In this document: in pieces, positions 1 to 5,687 of the stretch
Layout of the letters: every line of letters begins with the position of its first letter
Position numbering within the stretch: position 1 is the first letter of the stretch
NCBI GenBank assembly: GCA_905209135.1
Contig: CAJLRT010000084.1
Coordinates: 1-5,687, forward strand
Origin: an uncultured Eubacteriales bacterium
GTDB lineage: Bacteria; Bacillota; Clostridia; Oscillospirales; UMGS1783
DNA: 5,687 nucleotides
Direction: 5' to 3'
Notes under the pieces: model-generated
What the model was told of the DNA's origin: nothing
Database searches by the model: none
Seen by the model: only the letters and a program-made list of their open reading frames with translations
Translations under genes and position numbers: made by a program

Positions 1-71
1 ATTTCTTTCAGAAGCAGGTTGTGGCCCCGGTGCGGCGGGTTGAACGTCCCGCCGAAAACGCCGATCTTCAT
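1..71 (-). CDS. nadD: Nicotinate-nucleotide adenylyltransferase, N-terminal fragment (cut by window edge)
   Basis: Only the first 23 codons are in the window; the gene continues past position 1. They begin with MKIGVFGGTFNPPHRGH. This is the nucleotidyltransferase nucleotide-binding signature (GGTFNPxHxGH), whose two histidines bind the ATP phosphates. In NadD the enzyme transfers AMP from ATP to nicotinate mononucleotide, giving deamido-NAD in cytoplasmic NAD synthesis. The related family member CoaD (phosphopantetheine adenylyltransferase) usually reads more like YPGSFDPxTxGH, so the FNPPHRGH form favours NadD. The position directly after yhbY agrees, since yhbY-nadD is a common Firmicutes pair. 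The ATG at 71-69 has a good Shine-Dalgarno (AAGGGAGAA, 89-81) 9 bases upstream. The 38-bp gap after yhbY holds this site and nothing else I can see. The gene probably shares the smc-yhbY transcript. Confidence 0.93.
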   Translation of the reverse strand, partial: MKIGVFGGTFNPPHRGHNLLLKE

Positions 72-109
72 CACTTGCGGTTCTCCCTTTTTCGGATGGC
101 CGAACGCCG

Positions 110-406
110 TCAAGGCAGTTCGATCGTCCGCTTTTCCGGATCGGACGCCGGCCTGTACAGCGTAACCTTTGCGCCGATTACCTGCACAACGTCGGCGCCG
201 AGCGCTTCGGCAAGCTCGCCCGCGCAGAGTTTTCCGGATATGCCCGCCGTTTCCAGAATGTTGATTTTCAGCAGTTCATGCCGTTCGAGCGATTCGTCGA
301 TTTGGGCGAGCAGGGTGTCGGTAATTCCGTTTTTCCCGATCTGCTCCGTTGCTTTCAGCGTATTGGAAAGGCTGCGCAGGTATGCCCGCTGTCTGCTCGT
401 TATCAT
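110..406 (-). CDS. yhbY: YhbY family CRM-domain RNA-binding protein (ribosome assembly factor)
   Basis: This 98-residue protein is a stand-alone CRM domain, about the usual family length. Visible marks are the RNA-binding GKNG loop (residues 24-27, within IGKNGIT), the central RHELLKINIL segment (42-51), and the C-terminal strand VQVIGAKVTLYR (74-85). The family binds pre-50S ribosomal particles and is thought to help large-subunit assembly in the cytoplasm. It has no catalytic residues, signal peptide or membrane segment. The start codon overlaps the rdgB stop as ATGA (406-403), which implies translational coupling. A Shine-Dalgarno AAGGA (420-416), inside the end of rdgB, lies 9 bases upstream. 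The alanine in GAK, where many homologues have a basic residue, looks like ordinary variation. The family call is safe; the assembly role is known from homologues only. Confidence 0.93.
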   Translation of the reverse strand: MITSRQRAYLRSLSNTLKATEQIGKNGITDTLLAQIDESLERHELLKINILETAGISGKLCAGELAEALGADVVQVIGAKVTLYRPASDPEKRTIELP

Positions 407-1005
407 TGGTTTTCATCCTTTTCTCTCATCTGTTTCAGCCGCTCGCCAAACAGCGCGAGCGCGACGCCGCGGTGGCTGATGCGGTTTTTGAGCGCCGGGT
501 CCATCTCGGAATAGGTCATGCCGTACTCCGGCACATAGAACACCGGGTCATATCCGAACCCGCCCGCACCGTGCGGCGCAAGGGCAATTTGGCCCGCGCA
601 CTCGCCGCGCACGGTAAAGCTGGCGTCCTCGCCCGCATAATATGCGATGGCGCTCACGAATTTCGCATCGCGCACCGTCACGCCTTTGAGTTCGGAGAGC
701 AGGCGCAGCGTCCGTCCGGCGTCGTCCAGCCCCTCTCCTCCGTACCGGGCGGAGTAAACGCCCGGACGGCCGCCCAGCGCGTCCACCATCAGCCCGGAAT
801 CATCCGCAACAGCCGGCATTCCGGCGAGAAGCGCGCCGTTTTTCGCCTTGATCATGGCGTTCTCCTCAAAGGTTTCGCCCGTCTCCTCCACCTCGCAGTC
901 GATGCCGAGCTGCGCTGGCGTAACCGTCTCCACGCCGAGCGCGTGCAGGATACTGTCCAGCTCTTTTCGCTTTTTCGCATTGTTCGTCGCGACAAGAATC
1001 CTCAT
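403..1005 (-). CDS. rdgB: RdgB/HAM1 family non-canonical purine NTP pyrophosphatase (dITP/XTP)
   Basis: The 200-residue product has the length and all the main motifs of the HAM1 family. These are ATNNAKKRKE (6-15), which contacts the triphosphate, ETGETFEENA (41-50) with metal-binding acidic residues, ADDSGL (67-72) with the catalytic aspartates, GGRPGVYSARY (78-88), GGFGYDPVF (148-156), which contacts the base, and SHRG (177-180). The enzyme hydrolyses dITP, ITP and XTP to the monophosphate and pyrophosphate in the cytoplasm, keeping deaminated purines out of DNA and RNA. The ATG at 1005 overlaps the ftsY stop as ATGA (1005-1002). Its likely Shine-Dalgarno, GAGGGGG (1023-1017), is 11 bases upstream, rather far, so coupling to ftsY translation may matter. 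The gene ends in a 4-base overlap with yhbY. No key residue appears to be missing. Confidence 0.96.
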   Translation of the reverse strand: MRILVATNNAKKRKELDSILHALGVETVTPAQLGIDCEVEETGETFEENAMIKAKNGALLAGMPAVADDSGLMVDALGGRPGVYSARYGGEGLDDAGRTLRLLSELKGVTVRDAKFVSAIAYYAGEDASFTVRGECAGQIALAPHGAGGFGYDPVFYVPEYGMTYSEMDPALKNRISHRGVALALFGERLKQMREKDENQ

Positions 1006-1913
1006 ATGGACACAAGCCCCCTCGCATATTCCTCCGCGGAAAACGGCTCCATATCCGTCATCTGCTCGCCCAGGCCCACAAACTTGATGGGGATGCCCAG
1101 TTCCCGCAGCACGCCGATCGCCATACCGCCCTTCGCCGTGCCGTCGAGCTTGGTGAGGATGATGCCGGTGAAATCGGTCGCGTCCTTAAACTCCTTGGCC
1201 TGCAGCAGTGCGTTCTGGCCCGTCGTCGCATCGAGCACGAGCAGAACTTCTTTGTCCGCGTCCGGCAGTTCCCGGTCGATGACGCGGCGGATTTTCGTAA
1301 GCTCCTCCATCAGGTGCTTTTTATTGTGCAGGCGGCCGGCCGTATCGCAGATAATCACGTCCGTGCCGCGCGCCTTTGCGGCCGACACCGCGTCGAATAC
1401 CACGGCGGCGGGGTCGCCCCCCTCATTGTGGCGGACAATGTCCACACCGACGCGTTCCGCCCATATCGCAAGCTGTTCCGCTGCGGCGGCGCGGAAGGTA
1501 TCCGCTGCGGCGAACAGGACTTTTTTGCCCTGGTTTTTCAGGTAATACGCAAGCTTTGCCGCCGCCGTCGTCTTGCCGACGCCGTTGACGCCGACGAGCA
1601 GGATGACGGACGGGCGCGTGCCGATCCGCAGCGCGCCGTCGCCGCTCTGCATCTCCTCGCAGATGACAGCGGCCAGCGCCTCGCGGAGCTGGTCTTCCGT
1701 CGTGATCCGCTGCAGCTTTGCGCGCCGGCGCAGCGCGTCCACTATATTTTCAGAAACCTCAAGGCCCACGTCGGCCATGACGAGCACCTCCAGCAGTTCC
1801 TCCAGGAAATCCTCGTCCACATGCCGAAAGCCGGACATGACGGCGTTGAGATTCTCGCCGAACGACTGGCGCGTTTTGGCGAGCGAGCCCTTGATCTTAT
1901 CGAACAAACCCAT
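1002..1913 (-). CDS. ftsY: Signal recognition particle receptor FtsY
   Basis: The 303-residue SRP-type GTPase docks the SRP-ribosome complex at the membrane for co-translational insertion. The N domain comes first (about 1-90, with the typical opening MGLFDKIKG). The G domain follows: P-loop GVNGVGKT (108-115), DTFRAAA (138-144), DTAGR (190-194), TKLDGTAKGG (254-263) and the closing GLGEQMTDMEPF (280-291). There is no methionine-rich M domain, so it is FtsY and not Ffh. The long acidic A domain of the E. coli protein is absent, as in many Gram-positive bacteria, so membrane contact probably relies on the N-terminal amphipathic helix. The reading frame stays open up to 1964, inside smc, and another ATG lies at 1919. 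I chose 1913 because AGGAAGGA (1928-1921) is 7 bases before it but only 1 base before 1919. The gene follows smc by 13 bp and overlaps rdgB by 4. Confidence 0.96.
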   Translation of the reverse strand: MGLFDKIKGSLAKTRQSFGENLNAVMSGFRHVDEDFLEELLEVLVMADVGLEVSENIVDALRRRAKLQRITTEDQLREALAAVICEEMQSGDGALRIGTRPSVILLVGVNGVGKTTAAAKLAYYLKNQGKKVLFAAADTFRAAAAEQLAIWAERVGVDIVRHNEGGDPAAVVFDAVSAAKARGTDVIICDTAGRLHNKKHLMEELTKIRRVIDRELPDADKEVLLVLDATTGQNALLQAKEFKDATDFTGIILTKLDGTAKGGMAIGVLRELGIPIKFVGLGEQMTDMEPFSAEEYARGLVSI

Positions 1914-1920
1914 GCGCATT

Positions 1921-1928
1921 TCCTTCCT
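1921..1928 (-). promoter_or_regulatory. Shine-Dalgarno site of ftsY, overlapping the smc stop codon
   Basis: On the minus strand the bases read TAGGAAGGA, where TAG (1929-1927) is the smc stop codon and AGGAAGGA is a strong Shine-Dalgarno. It sits 7 bases before the ATG at 1913 and only 1 base before the in-frame ATG at 1919, so it decides the ftsY start. Because the site overlaps the smc stop, a ribosome terminating on smc covers it, which would tie ftsY initiation to smc translation. Confidence 0.8.
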
Positions 1929-4900
1929 ATCCGATTTTAAGTTTCTGATACACGTCGTTGACATTGATGGTGAGCAGTTTGGAAACGCCCTCGTCCTGCA
2001 TGGTCACGCCGTAGAGCACGTCGGCCTCCTCCATGGTGCCGCGCCGGTGGGTGACGATGATGAACTGCGTCGCCGCCGAGAGCCGGCGCAGGTATTCCGC
2101 GAATTTGACCGTGTTGACTTCGTCGAGCGAAGTGTCGATCTCATCCATAACGCAAAACGGGGTCGGCCGCACTTTCAGGATGGCAAAATACAGGGCGATG
2201 GCGACAAATGCCTGTTCGCCGCCCGACAGGGCCGACAGGTTTTTGATCACTTTTCCCGGCGGGGAAACCTTGATCTCAATGGGCGAACCGAGTACGTCGC
2301 CCGGGTCGGTAAGCAGAATGTCCGCGCTGCCGCCGCCGAACAGGTCCACAAAAATGGCCTTGAATTTTTCGTTGATAATCTTAAATCGTTCGGCAAAAAT
2401 GGTCTTCATGCGCAGCGTCAGGTCCGCGATCACTTTTTCAATGTCCGCCTTGGCCGTCGTCAGGTCGTTGGTCTGCCCGAGCAGGAACTCGTGCCGCTGC
2501 CTGACCGCCTGGTACTCGTCGATCGCGCCGACGTTCACATCGCCCATCCCCTTCATGCGGGAACGGATCTCGCCAAGGCGGCGCTGCGCTTTCGGAGCGC
2601 TCTCGATCTCAACGCGCACGCCGGCGGCCTCGCTCAGCGTCAGTTCATATTCGTCGAACAGCTTCATGACCAGCCCGTCATACTCCGCAGCAACGCTCTC
2701 GCGCCGGCTGTCAAGCCGCTCGACCTCACGGATCAGATTTTCCTTGAGCGCGGCCGCGTCCTTTGCTTCGCCGCGCGCCGCCGTCACATCCCGTTCGGCC
2801 TGTTCGCGGCGGGCGACGAGGGCGGCGATCCCGCTCTGTTCCTGTTCGGCCTGCTCTTTCAGTGCCTGCGCCTCGGCACGCGCGCGGTCCGTATCCGCGA
2901 GCAGGCGCTCGTTTTTCTCGCGTATGCCGTCTATTTCCTCCTGCCGCGTACGCGACAGGGCGGCACGCTCCTGTTTGTATAGTTCCAGCTGCGCGACGCT
3001 CTGGCCGAGCGCCTCGCTGTCCTTTTCCAGCGTAAAGATCCGCATTTGCAGCCCGGCCGCCTGCTCCTTGAGCGCTTCGCGCCGCTGGATGATCTCCTCC
3101 TGGCCCCGGGTAAGCTCTGCCTGCTCGGCCTGCAGCGCGTCCAGCTTTCGCTCCAGCTCGGCCTGCGCGGCGGCGTCGGCTTCCCGTCCGGCCTTCAGGG
3201 CGGCGATCTGCTCGTCCGCCTCCCGCCGCAGTTGCTGCTCGCGCCGCTCCGTCTGCTCCGCTGCGGAAAGGCGCTGCGCCAGGTCGTCACGCCTGAGGGA
3301 CCAGACCGTCTTCGCCTCCCCCAGCGAACGCATTTCAGCCTCCACGCCCTCGACATAGGCCACATCGGCCGCGTATTTGTCCTCTATCTCCTTGAGCCTG
3401 CCGGCAAAGCGTTCAAATTCGGCTGTTTCCGCTTTGAGCTCGCTTTCCATGCGCTCTATTTCACCGCGGCGCTTGAGCAGACCCGCGCCCTTGGCGGCGG
3501 AGCCGCCCGTCAGGCTTCCGCCGGCGTTGACGACCTGGCCGTCCAGCGTAACCATGCGGTACTGGTATCCGGTCTGCTTTGCGCAGCGCACCGCATCGTC
3601 CAGGTTCTCCACGAGACAGACCCTGCCGAGCAGCCACTCGACGACGCTCCGGTAACGCGGATCGCACTCGATCACGCCGGAGGCCACGCCCAGGTAGCCC
3701 GGCGCGCCGCGGAGGGCGGACGGCTCATTGACACGGCCGCGTATGGTTGCGACCGGCAGGAAAGTCGCCCTGCCGGCGCCTGTGCTCTTGAGATACTGGA
3801 TGGCGGCCTTGGCGTCGGCGTCGGTGCCGACCACGATATTCTGGATCTGGCTGCCGAGCGCGGTCTCTACCGCAACGGCGTAGCGGTCGTCCGTGCGGAT
3901 GAGCTCGGACACCGGCCCCTCCACGCCGCGCAGCGCACCCCGCCCGCTCGCCTGCATGACGCTCTTGACGCTGCCGTAGTACCCTTCAAAATGGGCCTGC
4001 ATATCCCGCAGCGTCTGCAGGCGCAGGGTCTTCTGGGCAATGGCGCGCTCCAGCGCGCCGCGCTTTTCCGTTTCGGCATCGAGCCGGCTTTTCGACTGCT
4101 GCATACGGAGCCGGTAGCCGCTGATTACATTCGCGGCGGACTGGATCTGCTCGTCAAGCTCCGCGCCCTCACGCTCCAGCCGGTCCGCGCTTTCACGAAG
4201 CTGTGCGGCCGCGGCCGCGCTGGAACGCGCCTGCTCTTCCAGACGGCTGCGGTTTTGCTCCTGCACGGATATGCTGTTTTCGGCATATCCGATCTTGAGT
4301 TTCAGTTCGGTAACCGAGCCGCTGAGCTCCATCACCGCCCGGTTGAGCTCGTCAAGCTGCGCGCGCTTGCCGCCCTCCGCGGCCTCGATGGAAAGCCCGC
4401 TCTCGGCCAGCGCCTGCGCCTCGGCCGAAAGCGCGTCGATCTGCGCGCGGTTGTCGGCGATGCGGGCGCGCTGGGCCTCTATCTGGCCGTCAAAATCCTG
4501 CATTTTCTCGTCGTCCTGCTGCATGTCCTCCAGCAGGCGCGCGGCAAGCCGCTCTCCATGCTCTATTTCGCTGCGCAGCAGGGAGATATCCCCCTCCTTC
4601 TCCTGCGCCTGTTCCTGCAGGGCGGCGATCCGTTCGCGGACGCGCTCTATCTCGGCGGTATACGACTGGCTCTGCGCATAGATCTCGTCGATCCGCCGCT
4701 CCAGCAGCGCCGCGTTCGCCTCCGTATTCTCCAGGCTCTCCCGCGCCGCGGCGCAGTCGGCCTCCATCTGCTGGCGGCCCGCCTGTATTTTTTCTATATT
4801 CGCAAGCCAGAGGCTCACTTCCAGGCTTTTTTTCTCCTCGCGCAGGGCGAGGTATTCCCGCGCCGTTTCGGCCTGCAGAGCCAGCGGCCCCACGCGCTCG

Positions 4901-5508
4901 CCGAGCTCGGACAGTATGTCCTGGATGCGGACGAGGTTCTCCTCCGTCTGCGCGAGCCGGCGCTCCGCTTCCGCCCTGCGGTATCTGTACTTGGAGATGC
5001 CTGCGGCCTCCTCGAACACCTGCCTGCGCTCGTCGCTCTTGACGGAGATGATGTCGGCGATCTTGCCCTGGCCGATCATGGAGTACCCGTCCCTGCCGAG
5101 ACCGGTGTCCATAAACAGCTCGTGTATATCCTTGAGGCGCACGACGTTGCGGTTGATCCGGTACTCGCTCTCCCCCGAGCGGTAGAACCGGCGCGTCACC
5201 GTCACCTCTGAAAAATCAATGGGAAGGCTGCCGTCGCTGTTGTCAAGGATCAGGGAAACCTCCGCAAAGCCCATGGCGCTGCGGGACTGCGTGCCGTCGA
5301 ACACCACGTCCTCCATCTTGGAGCCGCGCAGCAGTTTCGAGCTCATCTCGCCAAGCACCCAGCGTATGGCGTCGGTAATATTGCTCTTTCCGCTGCCGTT
5401 CGGCCCGACAATGGCGGTGATTCCGTCGTTGAAGTGGATCGTGGTCTTGTCCGGAAACGACTTAAAACCCTGGATCAGCAACGATTTTAAATGCATGAAC
5501 AGCTTCAC
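1927..5508 (-). CDS. smc: Chromosome segregation protein SMC (condensin ATPase)
   Basis: This full-length SMC of 1193 residues is within the usual family range. It is the ATPase core of the Smc-ScpAB condensin, which dimerises, encloses DNA and extrudes loops to organise and segregate the chromosome. The N-terminal head half opens with IQGFKSFPDKT, followed by Walker A GPNGSGKSN (35-43) and the Q-loop region IGQGKI (145-150). A coiled-coil arm runs from about 170 to 505. The hinge lies at about 520-665 and ends in GGSLTGGS (663-670). The returning arm runs from about 675 to 1015, rich in Ala, Glu, Arg and Gln. The C-terminal head half has signature LSGGEQ (1094-1099), Walker B FCVMDEID (1118-1125), a D-loop TSLDE (1126-1130) and the H-loop THRRGTMEEADVLYG (1153-1167). 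The head and hinge are complete with no frameshift. The start is either GTG 5508 (AGGA 5 bases upstream) or ATG 5496, which gives MHLKSLLIQGFKSF and matches the usual family N terminus. scpA and scpB are not in the window. Confidence 0.97.
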   Translation of the reverse strand: MKLFMHLKSLLIQGFKSFPDKTTIHFNDGITAIVGPNGSGKSNITDAIRWVLGEMSSKLLRGSKMEDVVFDGTQSRSAMGFAEVSLILDNSDGSLPIDFSEVTVTRRFYRSGESEYRINRNVVRLKDIHELFMDTGLGRDGYSMIGQGKIADIISVKSDERRQVFEEAAGISKYRYRRAEAERRLAQTEENLVRIQDILSELGERVGPLALQAETAREYLALREEKKSLEVSLWLANIEKIQAGRQQMEADCAAARESLENTEANAALLERRIDEIYAQSQSYTAEIERVRERIAALQEQAQEKEGDISLLRSEIEHGERLAARLLEDMQQDDEKMQDFDGQIEAQRARIADNRAQIDALSAEAQALAESGLSIEAAEGGKRAQLDELNRAVMELSGSVTELKLKIGYAENSISVQEQNRSRLEEQARSSAAAAAQLRESADRLEREGAELDEQIQSAANVISGYRLRMQQSKSRLDAETEKRGALERAIAQKTLRLQTLRDMQAHFEGYYGSVKSVMQASGRGALRGVEGPVSELIRTDDRYAVAVETALGSQIQNIVVGTDADAKAAIQYLKSTGAGRATFLPVATIRGRVNEPSALRGAPGYLGVASGVIECDPRYRSVVEWLLGRVCLVENLDDAVRCAKQTGYQYRMVTLDGQVVNAGGSLTGGSAAKGAGLLKRRGEIERMESELKAETAEFERFAGRLKEIEDKYAADVAYVEGVEAEMRSLGEAKTVWSLRRDDLAQRLSAAEQTERREQQLRREADEQIAALKAGREADAAAQAELERKLDALQAEQAELTRGQEEIIQRREALKEQAAGLQMRIFTLEKDSEALGQSVAQLELYKQERAALSRTRQEEIDGIREKNERLLADTDRARAEAQALKEQAEQEQSGIAALVARREQAERDVTAARGEAKDAAALKENLIREVERLDSRRESVAAEYDGLVMKLFDEYELTLSEAAGVRVEIESAPKAQRRLGEIRSRMKGMGDVNVGAIDEYQAVRQRHEFLLGQTNDLTTAKADIEKVIADLTLRMKTIFAERFKIINEKFKAIFVDLFGGGSADILLTDPGDVLGSPIEIKVSPPGKVIKNLSALSGGEQAFVAIALYFAILKVRPTPFCVMDEIDTSLDEVNTVKFAEYLRRLSAATQFIIVTHRRGTMEEADVLYGVTMQDEGVSKLLTINVNDVYQKLKIG

Positions 5509-5509
5509 G

Positions 5510-5517
5510 CCTTTCCT
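5510..5517 (-). promoter_or_regulatory. Shine-Dalgarno site of smc
   Basis: The minus strand reads AGGAAAGG just before the smc start. Its AGGA part lies 5 bases before the GTG at 5508, an acceptable spacing. It is 17 bases before the ATG at 5496, and the AAGG part is still 13 bases away, both long. The site therefore favours GTG, while family homology favours ATG. It is the only good Shine-Dalgarno match near either start. Confidence 0.6.
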
Positions 5518-5530
5518 GTACTCTCGCCAG

Positions 5531-5553
5531 GCCGAACGGATTTTCCCGCCGGC
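5531..5553 (-). other. Possible hairpin in the smc 5' leader
   Basis: Read on the minus strand, GCCGG (5553-5549) can pair with TCGGC (5535-5531), with one G-U pair. An inner GGA/TCC stem of 3 bp closes an AAA loop, and a 2 by 2 internal loop separates the two stems. It would lie between the inferred transcription start and the Shine-Dalgarno, ending 13 bases before that site. There is no U-tract, so it is not a terminator. GC-rich DNA forms such pairings easily, and I see no known riboswitch or protein-binding leader here. Confidence 0.25.
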
Positions 5554-5569
5554 GCACGGCTATTTTAAT

Positions 5570-5598
5570 ATTTTACCAAATTCCGGGCTTCTTTTCAA
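5570..5598 (-). promoter_or_regulatory. Sigma-A type promoter for the smc operon
   Basis: On the minus strand, a -35 box TTGAAA (5598-5593) and a -10 box TAAAAT (5575-5570) each match the consensus at 5 of 6 positions and are separated by exactly 17 bp. Transcription would start near 5563, giving a leader of about 55 bases. The boxes lie in the only clearly AT-rich patch of this GC-rich window, as expected for a real promoter. It is the only convincing promoter I noticed, which fits smc-ftsY-rdgB-yhbY-nadD being one operon. No transcript evidence is available from sequence alone. Confidence 0.7.
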
Positions 5599-5687
5599 GA
5601 GAATTCTGCGGTCCGCGCCCGATTTGCAGTCCTGTTTCCATGTGTTTGACGGCGCATCCCCCGCACCGCGGCACATCCGGCCGAGAT
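5599..5687. other. Region upstream of the smc promoter, no recognised gene
   Basis: These 89 bases hold no gene I can identify. All three minus-strand frames are open from the window edge for 30 codons or more and close between the -35 box and the leader. One of them (5686-5573, 37 residues) includes a CGGC pair of cysteines and ends in PGIW. It could be the tail of an upstream gene entering from the right, but its third-position GC is only moderate and I recognise no family. The C termini of RNase III or a radical SAM protein, which sometimes precede smc in Firmicutes, are not evident. Most likely it is an intergenic region or the edge of an unknown gene. Confidence 0.35.

Noticed and set aside
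349..1545. Plus-strand open frame of 398 codons, with shorter ones at 21-479 and 1314-1940
   Set aside because: They are antisense to yhbY, rdgB and ftsY, each identified by family motifs, and show no credible protein features of their own.
1914..1964. N-terminal extension of FtsY by 17 residues, starting inside smc
   Set aside because: It would overlap the smc end by 38 bases with no matching Shine-Dalgarno. The strong AGGAAGGA and the conserved opening MGLFDKIKG both place the start at 1913.
1573..2982. Plus-strand open frames of 469 codons here and 441 codons at 2033-3358
   Set aside because: Both are antisense to ftsY and smc. Their low-complexity Ser/Arg or His/Arg/Leu composition is typical of shadows in high-GC DNA.
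3046..5211. Long plus-strand open frame of 721 codons
   Set aside because: It lies wholly antisense to smc, whose motifs are unambiguous. It is rich in Leu, Arg, Ala and Gly as expected for the complement of GC-rich coiled-coil codons, and has no recognisable domain.
5650..5668. Possible terminator hairpin upstream of the smc promoter (CGGTGC paired with GCGCCG on the minus strand)
   Set aside because: The stem is 6 bp with one G-U pair, and no T-tract follows on either strand. It is consistent with chance pairing in GC-rich DNA.
1..5687. Search for a novel system, mobile element, CRISPR array, tRNA or repeats
   Set aside because: Nearly all of the window is explained by five core genes with intact motifs. 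I saw no direct repeats, IS ends, attachment sites, tRNA-like folds or compositional break; the 179 bases upstream of smc are too short to hold a system.

Overview
This window is an ordinary stretch of bacterial core chromosome, with no accessory or mobile DNA. Five genes lie head to tail on the minus strand and read from high to low coordinates: smc, ftsY, rdgB, yhbY and the first 23 codons of nadD, which is cut by the window edge. GC content is high, roughly 60% by eye. Several traits suggest a high-GC member of the Clostridia or a relative: purine-rich Shine-Dalgarno sites at every gene, an FtsY without the long acidic N-terminal domain of enterobacteria, an SMC rather than MukB condensin, and an SMC signature block of the LSGGEQAFVAIA type that I associate from memory with clostridial SMCs. 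That assignment is an inference.

Layout: positions 5509-5687 are a short upstream region with no recognisable gene. It holds a good sigma-A-type promoter (TTGAAA, 17 bp, TAAAAT) facing smc and a possible hairpin in the leader. smc (5508-1927) takes up nearly two thirds of the window. ftsY (1913-1002) follows after 13 bp, with its ribosome binding site overlapping the smc stop codon. rdgB (1005-403) and yhbY (406-110) each overlap the preceding gene by the four bases ATGA. After a 38-bp gap with its own ribosome binding site, nadD starts at 71 and leaves the window.

The tight spacing, common strand and single visible promoter suggest one transcript. It joins two widespread neighbourhoods: smc-ftsY (chromosome organisation and membrane targeting of ribosomes) and rdgB-yhbY-nadD (nucleotide-pool cleaning, large-subunit ribosome assembly and NAD synthesis). 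The ylxM-ffh pair that follows ftsY in Bacillus is absent here. Transcription probably continues past the left edge into further genes of the nadD cluster. I found no sign of a new system; the findings below are modest points of regulation, start choice and gene order.
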